Shown: positions 37,216 to 47,040 of the stretch, one piece after another | Layout: every line of letters begins with the position of its first letter | Numbering within the stretch: the first letter of the stretch is position 1 | Assembly: GCA_015064355.1 (NCBI GenBank) | Contig: SVSJ01000005.1 | Location: 1-64,000 of the forward strand | Direction: 5' to 3' | Origin: Oscillospiraceae bacterium | Lineage (GTDB): Bacteria > Bacillota > Clostridia > Oscillospirales > CAG-272 | DNA: 64,000 nucleotides | The notes under the pieces: model-generated | The model's input: only the letters and a program-made list of their open reading frames with translations | What the model was told of the DNA's origin: nothing | The model's database searches: none | Position numbers and translations under genes: made by a program

Positions 37216-38652
37216 TTAATAAGCGATACCCCAGTAGAGCATGTGCTTTGCAGGCTTGCCGCAGCAAACGCAAGTGTCAGAGATGTGTTCCTGATCGAAG
37301 GGAATGCAGCGTGAGCCAACGCCGGTCAGCTCCTTAACCTTGTCTTCGCATTCCTCGTCACCGCACCACATTGCCTTAACAAGGCCGTCGCCCTGCTTCA
37401 TGGATTCGATAATCTCGTCGATTGTTGTGCAGGAGTATGTCTTCTTTTCACGGTTTTCAAGTGCCTTTGCATACATACCGTCGCGAACTTCCTTGAGCTT
37501 TTCAGCTACAACTTCTTCGATATTGTCAATGGAAACGATCGTCTTTTCCATATTGTGACGGGTTACGATCACGCACTGGCCTGCTTCGATGTCGCGGGGA
37601 CCCATTTCGATTCGTACGGGTACGCCCTTCATTTCATATTCAGCGAACTTCCATCCGGGGCTGTTGTCGCTTGTGTCAAGCTTTACGCGGAACTTGTCCT
37701 TGAGACGGTCGTAGAGAGCTGTATTAGCCTCAACAACGCCTTCCTTGAACATAGCAACGGGAACGATCACTACCTGGATAGGTGCAACTGCGGGAGGAAG
37801 AACGAGACCGTTGTCGTCACCGTGGGTCATAATGATACCACCGATCATACGGGTTGTTACGCCCCATGATGTCTGGTGAGGATAACGAAGCTTGTTTTCA
37901 TTATCGGTAAACTGAATGTCAAAGGCTTTTGCAAATCCGTCGCCGAAGTAGTGGGATGTGCCTGCCTGGAGAGCCTTACCGTCATGCATCATTGCTTCGA
38001 TGCAGTAGGTGTCTTCAGCTCCTGCGAACTTGTCAGAGGGGGTCTTTACGCCCTTGATAACAGGGATCGCAAGGTCATTAATGTGGAAGTCAGCGTACAC
38101 GTTGAGCATCTGAATGGTCTCTTCACGAGCCTCTTCAGCAGTTGCGTGCATTGTGTGACCTTCCTGCCAGAGGAATTCACGGCTGCGGAGGAAAGGACGG
38201 GTGGTCTTTTCCCATCTTACAACGGAGCACCACTGGTTATAAAGCTTGGGCAGGTCGCGGTAAGAGCGGATGATATTTGCGTAATGTTCGCAGAAGAGTG
38301 TCTCGGATGTAGGACGAACGCAAAGCTTTTCGGTAAGTCTTTCGCTACCGCCGTGTGTTACCCAAGCAACCTCGGGAGCAAAGCCTTCAACGTGATCCTT
38401 TTCCTTCTGAAGGAGGGATTCGGGAATGAACATAGGCATATACACGTTTTCGTGGCCAAGTTCCTTGAAGCGAGTGTCGAGGATCTTCTGAATGTTCTCC
38501 CAGATAGCATAGCCGTAGGGACGGATGATCATGCATCCTTTTACGCTGGAGTAGTCAACCAGGTCTGCCTTTTTGCAGATGTCGGTGTACCACTTAGCGA
38601 AATCCACATCCATTGATGTGATGTCTTGAACGAGTTTCTTATCATTTTTCAT
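37216..38652 (-). CDS. proS: Prolyl-tRNA synthetase, short (archaeal/eukaryotic-type) form
   Basis: [80 protein letters not shown] extends to 38700, likely start MKNDKK at 38652. Confidence 0.95.
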   Translation of the reverse strand: MKNDKKLVQDITSMDVDFAKWYTDICKKADLVDYSSVKGCMIIRPYGYAIWENIQKILDTRFKELGHENVYMPMFIPESLLQKEKDHVEGFAPEVAWVTHGGSERLTEKLCVRPTSETLFCEHYANIIRSYRDLPKLYNQWCSVVRWEKTTRPFLRSREFLWQEGHTMHATAEEAREETIQMLNVYADFHINDLAIPVIKGVKTPSDKFAGAEDTYCIEAMMHDGKALQAGTSHYFGDGFAKAFDIQFTDNENKLRYPHQTSWGVTTRMIGGIIMTHGDDNGLVLPPAVAPIQVVIVPVAMFKEGVVEANTALYDRLKDKFRVKLDTSDNSPGWKFAEYEMKGVPVRIEMGPRDIEAGQCVIVTRHNMEKTIVSIDNIEEVVAEKLKEVRDGMYAKALENREKKTYSCTTIDEIIESMKQGDGLVKAMWCGDEECEDKVKELTGVGSRCIPFDQEHISDTCVCCGKPAKHMLYWGIAY

Positions 38653-38721
38653 GATACTGATGGGTCCTTTCCGCCGTTTTTTCTCGGCAAAAGATGTCAT
38701 ATTTAAATTTTTTTAAACGAA

Positions 38722-41136
38722 TTATAGTTTTTTCAGCTTGGCGTAGGTTGCCATAAGCTTCTTTGTGCCAACCTTTTCAAAGGTGATCTCGTAAAGCACG
38801 TCACCGCCCATTGGTCGAGCTGACATAATAATGCCGTTACCAAAGGTCATATGGCGGACTGTATCTCCCACATTAAACTGTGGTGTGCCGCTTGTGCCCG
38901 GATCAGATTTGAGCTGTGTGAGCGCAGGAGATTTTTTGGAGGTCTCGTTAACAAAATAGTTGACGGGCTTTTGCTTCTGCATTCTCTGACGCATAATGGA
39001 AGCGTCAAGGTCTCCACGGCGGTCTTCTTCGCGGTTAACGTATTCAGCCGGGATCTCGCAGGCAAAACGGGAGAGCTGATTTGCACTGGTTCTGCCGTTG
39101 AGCATTCTGTCTCTTACATGAGTGATGTAGAGATTCTTCTTTGCTCTGGTTATTGCAACGTAGGCGAGGCGCCTCTCTTCCTCAATCTCTTCCTGATTTA
39201 TCATTGTCTGGAAGCTCGGGAATATGTTTTCTTCCATACCGGGGAGGAACACCTCTGGGAATTCAAGTCCCTTTGCGGAGTGTATGGTCATAAGCACCAC
39301 AGCATCTGCGGTCTCGTCGTATTTATCAACGTCGGAAACAAGTGCAACGTCTTCGAGGAACTCAACAAGATTTGGCTCGTCAGCCTGTTCTTCATACTGC
39401 TTTGCAGTGGAAATAAGTTCGCCGATATTGTTGATTCGGTCTTCCCTCTCGCTTCTGTCCTGGATCTCGGACACCATTTGTGCGTAACCGGTCATATCGA
39501 CAACGGTTTCAATGAGAGAGGAAACGCTCATCTGGCTTGCCGCCTCACGGAGATTGTCCATCATATAAGCAAAGCTTACCATTTGGTTAGCAGTAGCGGC
39601 GGATATTGCGGGATAGCGCTTTGCGCGGCGGAGGAATTCAAGCATCGGGCAGCCTTCCTCGTAAGCGAGAGCTTCAGCGATCTGAACCGATTTTTCACCG
39701 ATTCCGCGGCGTGGGGTATTTATAATTCTGCGGAGGCGGAGGTCGTCGGTGGGATTATTGATAACCGCAAGGTATGCGATTATGTCCTTGATCTCCATTC
39801 TCTCGAAGAAGCGCATACCGCCAAGCATACGGTATGGGATACCGCTCTTTGCGAATACCTGCTCGATGGGTCGGGACTGGGAGTTCATTCTGTAAAGAAC
39901 TGCGTAGTCCTTGAATTTCTTGCCGTTTCTGATTCCTGCAGAAATGGTATCGGCAATGTATCTGCCTTCGTCGTTCTGGTTACCCAGCTTTTTGATAACT
40001 ATCTTATCGCCGGTCTCACCGCTTGTCCAAAGAGTCTTACCCATTCTGCCCTGGTTATTCTCAATAACCTTGTTTGCGGCGTTGAGAATCGTAGAAGTTG
40101 AACGGTAGTTTTCTTCAAGCTTGATAACGGCTGTGTTTTCGTAGTTTTTGCTGAAGTTAATTATATTATCAACAACAGCGCCGCGGAACTTGTAGATACT
40201 CTGGTCATCGTCACCAACAACCATGATGTTCTTATATTTCGCTGACAAAAGAAGGGTCAGCTCAAGCTGTGCGAAGTTTGTATCCTGGAACTCGTCAACA
40301 GAAATGTATCTGTATCTGTTCTGAAGAGTGGTGCGAACATCCTCACACTCGGTAAGAAGGCGCACAGTCTGCATAATAATATCGTCAAAGTCAAGGAGAT
40401 TCTGCGCCTTGAGCTTTTCGGCGTACATTTGATACACCTGAGCGATATGCTTATACTTTACGTCAAAGCCTGCTTTTGCGGCGTATTCTTCGGGGCCAAT
40501 AAGCTGGTCCTTTGCGTGGCTGATCGCATTCTGAACAGTCTTCACGGGCAGCATCTTATCGTCGATATTAAGCTGCTTCATGCAAAGCTGGATCTGTTTT
40601 TTGCTGTCATCGGCATCGCAAATGGAGAAGCTTCTGTCGTATCCGATCTGCTCACCGTATCTGCGAAGGATCTGCACGCAAATGGAATGGAAAGTGCCTG
40701 TTCTGATGTCGCGGACTTCTTCGCTGTCTTCACCGAAAATTGATGCGATTCTTGATTTGATCTCCCCTGCTGCTTTGTTAGTAAAGGTGATACCCATTAC
40801 CTGCCAAGCGGGCGGTGGGTTTACGCTGAAGCGGGTAAGGTAATCTCCCAGTTCATCGTAAGGAAGGTCGAGTGCATCATTCATCTCACGGATTGTTTCT
40901 TCTGTTACGTCGAAAGGAACAAGCTCTGAATTATATGCATCGCCGTATCTGATAAGATAAGCCAAACGGTTAACAAGCACAGTGGTTTTTCCACTTCCCG
41001 CACCTGCAAGAATAAGGAGCGGGCCGTTAATGCAGTACACCGCTTTTCTTTGCATTGGGTTGAGCTTTTCAAAGTACTTATCAAAGAGGACGCGTTTTGC
41101 TGTAAGATAGGATTGTCTGAGGCTTTGGTCTAACAT
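38722..41136 (-). CDS. pcrA: UvrD/PcrA-type ATP-dependent DNA helicase
   Basis: LNPMQRKAVYCINGPLLILAGAGSGKTTVLVNRLAYLI; GDDDQSIYKFRGA; LMTIHSAKGLEFPEVFLPGMEENIFP; C-terminal VGDTVRHMTFGNGIIMS. Confidence 0.96.
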   Translation of the reverse strand: MLDQSLRQSYLTAKRVLFDKYFEKLNPMQRKAVYCINGPLLILAGAGSGKTTVLVNRLAYLIRYGDAYNSELVPFDVTEETIREMNDALDLPYDELGDYLTRFSVNPPPAWQVMGITFTNKAAGEIKSRIASIFGEDSEEVRDIRTGTFHSICVQILRRYGEQIGYDRSFSICDADDSKKQIQLCMKQLNIDDKMLPVKTVQNAISHAKDQLIGPEEYAAKAGFDVKYKHIAQVYQMYAEKLKAQNLLDFDDIIMQTVRLLTECEDVRTTLQNRYRYISVDEFQDTNFAQLELTLLLSAKYKNIMVVGDDDQSIYKFRGAVVDNIINFSKNYENTAVIKLEENYRSTSTILNAANKVIENNQGRMGKTLWTSGETGDKIVIKKLGNQNDEGRYIADTISAGIRNGKKFKDYAVLYRMNSQSRPIEQVFAKSGIPYRMLGGMRFFERMEIKDIIAYLAVINNPTDDLRLRRIINTPRRGIGEKSVQIAEALAYEEGCPMLEFLRRAKRYPAISAATANQMVSFAYMMDNLREAASQMSVSSLIETVVDMTGYAQMVSEIQDRSEREDRINNIGELISTAKQYEEQADEPNLVEFLEDVALVSDVDKYDETADAVVLMTIHSAKGLEFPEVFLPGMEENIFPSFQTMINQEEIEEERRLAYVAITRAKKNLYITHVRDRMLNGRTSANQLSRFACEIPAEYVNREEDRRGDLDASIMRQRMQKQKPVNYFVNETSKKSPALTQLKSDPGTSGTPQFNVGDTVRHMTFGNGIIMSARPMGGDVLYEITFEKVGTKKLMATYAKLKKL

Positions 41137-41266
41137 TTATTATAACTCACTTCATTAGAATAATCAAATACATTATATCACATTTTTTGTTTTTTTTCAA
41201 TATTTTTGAAAATTCCTCTGTTTTTTTGATAATATTTTCGGGGTCCGGGAAGCTTATTTCGCATTA

Positions 41267-42652
41267 ATGCTTCAAGAGGAGAATATATTACATAAAAAAG
41301 CCATTGAGGTTACTATGCTCTTTCTTGATTTCCTGGCTCGTTTTCTTGGCACAACCGTCGCGCCTGTCGCTTTATTTATTTCCTCCGCTGCAATTTCCCC
41401 GGTGATACATATATTGAAGATCATGTCACCGAAGCGTTTTTTCCGCGCATTGGCAGATCAGTCTGAGGGCTCTCGCGGGTCGTCCCTCAAGGCTCTGTCT
41501 CTTGCTCTCGCGGGCACTCTCGGAGTCGGAAACATTACAGGAGTGGCGTCTGCTTTGATCTCCGGAGGGCCTGGAGCAATTTTCTGGATGTGGGTTGGTG
41601 CAATCCTTGTAATTCCAGTAAAATATGCGGAAGTGAATCTGGCTGTTCAGTTCAGGAAGAAAAACAATGGCGGATTTTTCGGAGGGGCTATGTACTATAT
41701 CCGTGACGGTCTTGGGCAGCTTTTCCGTGGGAAATTTCCGGCTATTCTCGGAGGCACTTTTGCCCTGCTATGCTGTACAAATTCTCTGATAACGGGGAAT
41801 CTGGTTCAGTCGAATGCGGCAGCGTGCATATTCCCGGAGGAGCACAGGCTTACCTGTGGGATCATTCTCGGCATATTGGTTCTCGCTTCCCTGCTTTTTG
41901 GTACGCGAAGGATAGAGATGATAACGTCGTCCCTTATCCCCCTGCTGACCGGTGGATATATTGTTATATCTCTATTTATAATATTGTCGAACATTAGCCT
42001 TGTGCCGTCTGTGTTTGCTGGGATCGTTAAATCTGCGTTTAACGGACGTGCAGTTTTCGGCGGGGCTTTAGGCTTTGGGGTTCTCCGGTCTATGCGGTTT
42101 GGGATTATGCGAGGAATCTTCTCAAACGAGGCCGGTTGCGGTACCTCTCCCATAGCACACGCTTCAGCCAACACGAAAAGTCCCCATCATCAGGCTTGTT
42201 TCGGGATATTTGAGGTGATTTTTGACACGTTAATCCTTTGCACGTTAACTGCACTTGTGTTGCTTATTGGAGAGGCAAGGTTTTCCCTTATTCCTTGGAG
42301 CAGCACTGCCGATGCAACCCCTGTCACAATGGAAGCCTTCGGCATGTTAGGCGGTTCGGTAATATACTACACCCTCGCTGTGTCAGTTGTTCTTTTCGCT
42401 TTTGCAACTATAATCGCACAGATATATTACGGCGTGATCTCGGTGGGATATTTGACGAAAAGAAAAATACCGCAGGTCATATACTCCGTTTTGTCAGTTG
42501 CCGTGACGGTGATGGGATCTGTGGTGTCATCCCCCGTCATGTGGAATCTTGCTGACGTAATTATTGGAATTATGACTGCGGTAAACTGCTTTGTAATTAT
42601 TATTCTGCGGTCTCGGCTGAAATCACAATATCAGATTTTCTGCCCTCGTTGA
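41267..42652 (+). CDS. AGCS family sodium:alanine/glycine symporter
   Basis: SLALAGTLGVGNITGVASALISGGPGAIFWMWVGA; GIFSNEAGCGTSPIAHASANTKSPHHQACFGIFEVIFDTLILCT. Start may be the downstream Met (MLFLDFLARF). Confidence 0.93.
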   Translation: MLQEENILHKKAIEVTMLFLDFLARFLGTTVAPVALFISSAAISPVIHILKIMSPKRFFRALADQSEGSRGSSLKALSLALAGTLGVGNITGVASALISGGPGAIFWMWVGAILVIPVKYAEVNLAVQFRKKNNGGFFGGAMYYIRDGLGQLFRGKFPAILGGTFALLCCTNSLITGNLVQSNAAACIFPEEHRLTCGIILGILVLASLLFGTRRIEMITSSLIPLLTGGYIVISLFIILSNISLVPSVFAGIVKSAFNGRAVFGGALGFGVLRSMRFGIMRGIFSNEAGCGTSPIAHASANTKSPHHQACFGIFEVIFDTLILCTLTALVLLIGEARFSLIPWSSTADATPVTMEAFGMLGGSVIYYTLAVSVVLFAFATIIAQIYYGVISVGYLTKRKIPQVIYSVLSVAVTVMGSVVSSPVMWNLADVIIGIMTAVNCFVIIILRSRLKSQYQIFCPR

Positions 42653-43253
42653 TCTCGAGAAGCTGATTTAACACGTCCACAGCTTCGTCAATATGATACG
42701 CTCCCTTGATGCCAAATCTGGTCAAGGTAATGTATATCTTATCCTGCGCTGTGAACATTGGATTATAGTCCTTAAGATAGTTGTGGAAGTACTTGTCGAG
42801 GGTTCTGTCGTATGCGTCTCCACCATTTTTGAGTCTGGTGAAGCGAACCTTTCCGTAGAGATGCTTAGCATCATCAAAATGCTTTTTGTTTATCAGGTAT
42901 CCCCGGCCGTATGATTCGATTGCCCGGCGGTCCTTGAGTGTTGCAAGGGCAAGTTCGTGATTTGCCAGAGAATACAAGTAGGTGTCGATGTTATACATCA
43001 TTGAAAGAGAAAGCTTGCGGGCGGTTTCTTTTTTGACTGACGATGATTCGTTTTTTGTAAAATAACCGATAACGTCGGCAAGAGCATTCATAAGCTCTAC
43101 TCTGATAAGATCTACGTCTGTATCGGTAAGAAGGCCTGCTCTCTGTGCCTCTGCTACAAGACTGTTTGTGTAATCTTTTCTTGAGATATTCTCTTCACGA
43201 ATGGCGTTTTGGCTGATAATATCACTCATCTTTGCCGTCCTCCTCGTCATCAA
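42600..43253 (-). CDS. DUF6179-like protein (tentative)
   Basis: FTKNESSSVKKETARKLSLSMMYNIDTYLYSL...GRGYLINKKHFDDAKHLYGKVRF; 32-nt overlap with 43222..43953. Confidence 0.5.
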   Translation of the reverse strand: MMTRRTAKMSDIISQNAIREENISRKDYTNSLVAEAQRAGLLTDTDVDLIRVELMNALADVIGYFTKNESSSVKKETARKLSLSMMYNIDTYLYSLANHELALATLKDRRAIESYGRGYLINKKHFDDAKHLYGKVRFTRLKNGGDAYDRTLDKYFHNYLKDYNPMFTAQDKIYITLTRFGIKGAYHIDEAVDVLNQLLEINEGRKSDIVISAETAE

Positions 43254-43953
43254 GATTATCTTTTTTTGCCTTTATACTCTTTTCGGCTTCTGCAAGACGG
43301 TCGAGAAATTCGTCAAAGGCGTCTATATCGAAGTGGTCATTCTCATCTTCACGAGCCGCGATCTCCTCTGAGTCAGCTTCATACTTGTCGTGGTCAGCGG
43401 GAGAATCGGAATTATTGAAAAACTCGTTTCCGTATGCATCCAGTGCAACGTTTGAGGGGGCTTCTCTTGCGCCACGTGATTCATCGTAGTCAAGCTCATC
43501 ACGGTCGGTGTACCATTCTTTATAATGCTCACCGCTGTTGATCTTTCTGATGATACGCTCCACTTCCCTGCCTGCAAGTGTGTCAATACTGCCGTGGCAC
43601 CAAAGCTCGAATCTGTTGAACAGCTCGTCAATAAGTGCCTGGTCGCTGATACCGTCGTCAGTTTCGGTTTTGATATAGTAGAACAAGTATGTGACCTCGT
43701 TGAGTACGTATGCGTAGTTTTCAGGGTTAACGTAATGAGAGGTGCAGAAACGCTTTATTATCTCGCAAACAGTACCTGTGCCCATCTCTATTCTTTCGTT
43801 TTCGTTCAGGGCGGTGTTTCTCATATCGGAAAGCTCCCGCGCCTCGTCCTCTGTCAGAACAAGTCCGTACTGTGAGGAAACTTCGTTCAGTTCAAGAATC
43901 TCTCTTGACACAGGCTGCAGAGCAAAATTTTCAAATGAGATAAGTCCGTTCAT
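43222..43953 (-). CDS. DUF6323-like protein (tentative) with acidic C-terminal tail
   Basis: LTEDEARELSDMRNTALNENERIEMGTGTVCEIIKRFCTSHYVNPENYAYVLNEVTYLFYYIKTETDDGISDQALIDELFNRF. Confidence 0.5.
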   Translation of the reverse strand: MNGLISFENFALQPVSREILELNEVSSQYGLVLTEDEARELSDMRNTALNENERIEMGTGTVCEIIKRFCTSHYVNPENYAYVLNEVTYLFYYIKTETDDGISDQALIDELFNRFELWCHGSIDTLAGREVERIIRKINSGEHYKEWYTDRDELDYDESRGAREAPSNVALDAYGNEFFNNSDSPADHDKYEADSEEIAAREDENDHFDIDAFDEFLDRLAEAEKSIKAKKDNLDDEEDGKDE

Positions 43954-44023
43954 TCGTTATCCTCCTTTGTTTTTTCTTAGCTGTAAGATTATATCACCGA
44001 AGGCCGTATATGTCAATGGGGGA

Positions 44024-44764
44024 TCATTTAATGGGGGTTGCTTCAAGCATCTTGATATTGATTCCCTTTGCGGTAAAGTTTCGCTCGTATTCGGTTACGA
44101 TATTGTCATCCGCTCTCTCGGAATTGTGCAGGTCGCGAGTCATATACTTGATCTCAAATCCGCATTGCGGGAGCATTTCAACCGTGTAATCAAAAAGGGC
44201 GTCATTGTCGGTTTTGAATGAGAACAGGCCGCCAGGGACAAGCACTCTCTTATAGTTTTCCAGATATGCGGGGTGGGTGAGGCGGCGCTTTTCGTAATTG
44301 CACTTTCTTGCCCACGGGTCACTGAAATTAGCGATGATTCCAGCAAGGGTATTGTCTGGCATAAGTGTAATAACGTCATTTGCTTCGCCTACAATAAAGC
44401 GGGCGTTTCCTCTCATTTCAAGGGGCATATCCCAAACGGCACCATCCTTGTAGAGAGTTCCGTCAGGAGCAAGCCATCCACCGTTTGAGCCAAGCTTTCC
44501 AAGGTTACGGCTGCCTGCGTATTTTTCAACTGCGCACACCGCAACGTCGGCTACCCTCTCAAGGGCGATATAGTTGAATTCTGTGTCTCTTGCGGAAAGT
44601 GCGGTAACGTAATCTCCCTTGCCGCAGCCTATCTCAAGCTTCACCGGGTTATCATTTCCAAAAACTTCAGAAGGAGAAACGAAGGTATTTTCGGAATTTG
44701 GATATAAAAGAGCAGATAATGCGAGAAGTCTTTCATTTCCGTGACGTTTTTTTCTCATTCTCAT
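44024..44764 (-). CDS. trmB: tRNA (guanine46-N7)-methyltransferase
   Basis: NPVKLEIGCGKGDYVTALSARDTEFNYIALER; IIANFSDPWARKCNYEKRRLTHPAYLENYKRVLVPGGLFSFKTDN. Confidence 0.94.
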   Translation of the reverse strand: MRMRKKRHGNERLLALSALLYPNSENTFVSPSEVFGNDNPVKLEIGCGKGDYVTALSARDTEFNYIALERVADVAVCAVEKYAGSRNLGKLGSNGGWLAPDGTLYKDGAVWDMPLEMRGNARFIVGEANDVITLMPDNTLAGIIANFSDPWARKCNYEKRRLTHPAYLENYKRVLVPGGLFSFKTDNDALFDYTVEMLPQCGFEIKYMTRDLHNSERADDNIVTEYERNFTAKGINIKMLEATPIK

Positions 44765-44823
44765 ATTGATTATTTCTCCGTTTTTTGATAGAATATATAT
44801 AAGTTATATTTTTATGGTGATAT

Positions 44824-44845
44824 TTGTTCTTTTTTGGGAACAAAC
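44824..44845. promoter_or_regulatory. Palindromic operator candidate between trmB and the HAAS-like gene
   Basis: TTTGTTC-N8-GAACAAA perfect inverted repeat in a divergent intergenic region. Confidence 0.35.
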
Positions 44846-44932
44846 AGCATTATTATTCGTCTTATAGTATTATATCACATTATTAAATAAAAATCTACAC
44901 TTAAAATTCTAAAAGAGAGGTGAGTTTGTAAA

Positions 44933-45769
44933 ATGGAATTGAGCATTTTCATGAAAGAACTCGAATCTGCTTTAATTGAGAGAGGGATCCCCGCAGAGCT
45001 TGCACACAAACATGTGTCAAGTATACGCCGCACTTTCACAAGTGCTGATCTCTCCGAAATTGCTTCAATAAAGAGCAAAAACTCTATTGACAGCCTCGCT
45101 GACAGTATTTCCACGGTGCTGAAAAAAAAGATGCTTGCAAATAACGGGACTCAGAATCCACCGGTGAAGACAGTAACGGCTCCCGAGCACCCTGCCCCCG
45201 CCCAAAGTCCGAGTGCTCCCGTTCAGGCCAAGAGACCTCAGCGTCCAAAGCCTCTTGAGGATGAAACTTTCGCCAAGCCCGCACCTGCGAAAACTCAGAG
45301 TCAGCCATTTGACATGAATGACGATTATTTCTCTCATTCAAGTGAAGTTGATAATTCCAAGGGATCAACTGTATTCTGGGTAGGACTTATTGCTACCCTA
45401 CCTATCACCCTTGCACTCCTTGCAATTATCTTCGGAGCCTTTGCAGCATTATTCATTGGACTTGTTGGCATTATTCTTTTAGGCATCCTTCTGCTTATCG
45501 GTATTGTTGGCGCAGGATCTGTCCTTTCTCTCGTTGGTATCATCTTCGGCGTAACGCAGCTGTTCTCCTTCGTTCCAGCCGGTGTTTACGAAATAGGCCT
45601 TGGTGTGATCATTGCGGGAATCATGCTCTTTGTTTCGGTTCTCGTTTACAATATCATCATTCGCTTTATTCCTTGGCTTATTAAAAAGGTGGCAAAGCTT
45701 CTCGTTTATGTTTGCGGAAAGCTCAAGGACCTTTTCTATTACGTAAGAAAGGAGTGCTATAAGCTGTGA
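44933..45769 (+). CDS. HAAS/DUF1700-like membrane protein
   Basis: Helical N-terminus FMKELESALIERGIPAELAHKHVSSIRRTF, Pro-rich linker, several TM helices; coupled to a DUF4097-like gene. Confidence 0.6.
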   Translation: MELSIFMKELESALIERGIPAELAHKHVSSIRRTFTSADLSEIASIKSKNSIDSLADSISTVLKKKMLANNGTQNPPVKTVTAPEHPAPAQSPSAPVQAKRPQRPKPLEDETFAKPAPAKTQSQPFDMNDDYFSHSSEVDNSKGSTVFWVGLIATLPITLALLAIIFGAFAALFIGLVGIILLGILLLIGIVGAGSVLSLVGIIFGVTQLFSFVPAGVYEIGLGVIIAGIMLFVSVLVYNIIIRFIPWLIKKVAKLLVYVCGKLKDLFYYVRKECYKL

Positions 45770-46707
45770 AACCTGCATCAATTATTTCTCTGATCGTTGC
45801 CGTGTTCATCGTTGTGGGCGGTATTATTACCTGCAACGTTGCACAGAGAATGGCTGATGAAAGCGGTCAGTCGATTTTCTCGGAAATTGAATCCGGCGAA
45901 GACAACACCCGCCTTTTTGAATTTGGCGACGCAAAGATCAACAAAATTCTCTTGGATCTTGAAAATGCCGAAATTACGGTAATCGGCGGTGCTGAAAAGT
46001 CCTATATTGAGTTTATCAACTTCAAGGACAACTACTACTCCCTTACGTCAACCTCTTCCCTGGTAAGCTTTGACGAAACCCCCGATATTACAGCAATGCT
46101 TACTTTCTGGGAAAGCGGCTTCTCCTTCAAGGGCATAAGATATATGCTCAACGTTAACAAGGATGACACCGACCACACTGCGAAGAAGGAAGTCAAAATT
46201 CATCTCACAGGTGACAGCACTGTCAAGCAAATTGAGATCAATGCTTCGACCTGTACCATCAATGTCAGCAATATAGCAACCGACACCGATTACTTTATTA
46301 CAGCTGACAATATCACTCTGAACACAGCGAATCTTATGACCTCCTCTGCTCTGAACATCAACACAGGCAAGGACATTCCTGCGGCAAAGAGTGTAATATT
46401 CAATTCTGATCTTGACTACATAACAAATATAAATATCAATGCGGAGCATCTTCAGTTTACCGCAAAATCCTTTATGTGCTCCGGTAACGCTTCAATCAAC
46501 TGCGAAAGCGGTTATGTTAATCTGGAATCCGGCGGAAATATGAAGTTTGATCTTACATCTGAAACCGGTAGTATTTTTGTTAACTCTGCGCCGGTTACAA
46601 GTCCCTGCACCGTTGGCACAAGCGGCGGAAGCGTCAATATTACAGCTAAGTCTGCTGACATTAATGTTACCACCGGTGCTCTGACAAACCAAACAGTAAA
46701 CAACTAA
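45766..46707 (+). CDS. DUF4097-like beta-strand repeat membrane-anchored protein
   Basis: GTG start overlapping upstream TGA (GTGA); TM then repetitive beta-strand sequence (KILLDLENAEITVIGG..., VNLESGGNMKFDLTSETGSIFVNS). Confidence 0.65.
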   Translation: MKPASIISLIVAVFIVVGGIITCNVAQRMADESGQSIFSEIESGEDNTRLFEFGDAKINKILLDLENAEITVIGGAEKSYIEFINFKDNYYSLTSTSSLVSFDETPDITAMLTFWESGFSFKGIRYMLNVNKDDTDHTAKKEVKIHLTGDSTVKQIEINASTCTINVSNIATDTDYFITADNITLNTANLMTSSALNINTGKDIPAAKSVIFNSDLDYITNININAEHLQFTAKSFMCSGNASINCESGYVNLESGGNMKFDLTSETGSIFVNSAPVTSPCTVGTSGGSVNITAKSADINVTTGALTNQTVNN

Positions 46708-46731
46708 ATCTCGAAAGGATATACAAAAATA

Positions 46732-46983
46732 ATGAAGTATACATACAACACAAAAGGCACATGCTCACAGGTTATTGAATTTGAAATTGGAGACGACGGA
46801 ATCATCACAGACGTTTCCTTCAAGGGCGGCTGCAATGGCAACCTTAAGGCGATCTCAAAGCTGGTTAACGGCAAAAATGCAAAGGAAATCGCTGATACAC
46901 TCCGCGGTAACACTTGCGGTCCTCGCTCCACATCCTGTGCTGACCAGTTGGCTCGCGCTATTGACGAGGCTCTGGCAGGCTAA
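46732..46983 (+). CDS. TSCPD domain-containing protein (TIGR03905-type)
   Basis: 83 aa: VIEFEIGDDGIITDVSFKGGCNGNLKAISKLVNGKNAKEIADTLRGNTCGPRSTSCADQLARAI. Confidence 0.9.
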   Translation: MKYTYNTKGTCSQVIEFEIGDDGIITDVSFKGGCNGNLKAISKLVNGKNAKEIADTLRGNTCGPRSTSCADQLARAIDEALAG

Positions 46984-47006
46984 TAGCAAGCAGAAACAAA
47001 AATTAA

Positions 47007-47038
47007 AACGGACCAGTCGTTTGGCTGATCCGTTTTTT
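47007..47038. terminator. Bidirectional terminator between the TSCPD and SpoIID-like genes
   Basis: AAAACGGAcCAG...CTGaTCCGTTTTTT inverted repeat. Confidence 0.75.
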
Positions 47039-47040
47039 GT

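Noticed and set aside
38851-40101. 416-aa plus-strand ORF antisense to pcrA
   Set aside because: Entirely inside a confident helicase gene; Cys/Val/Leu-rich shadow translation without motifs.
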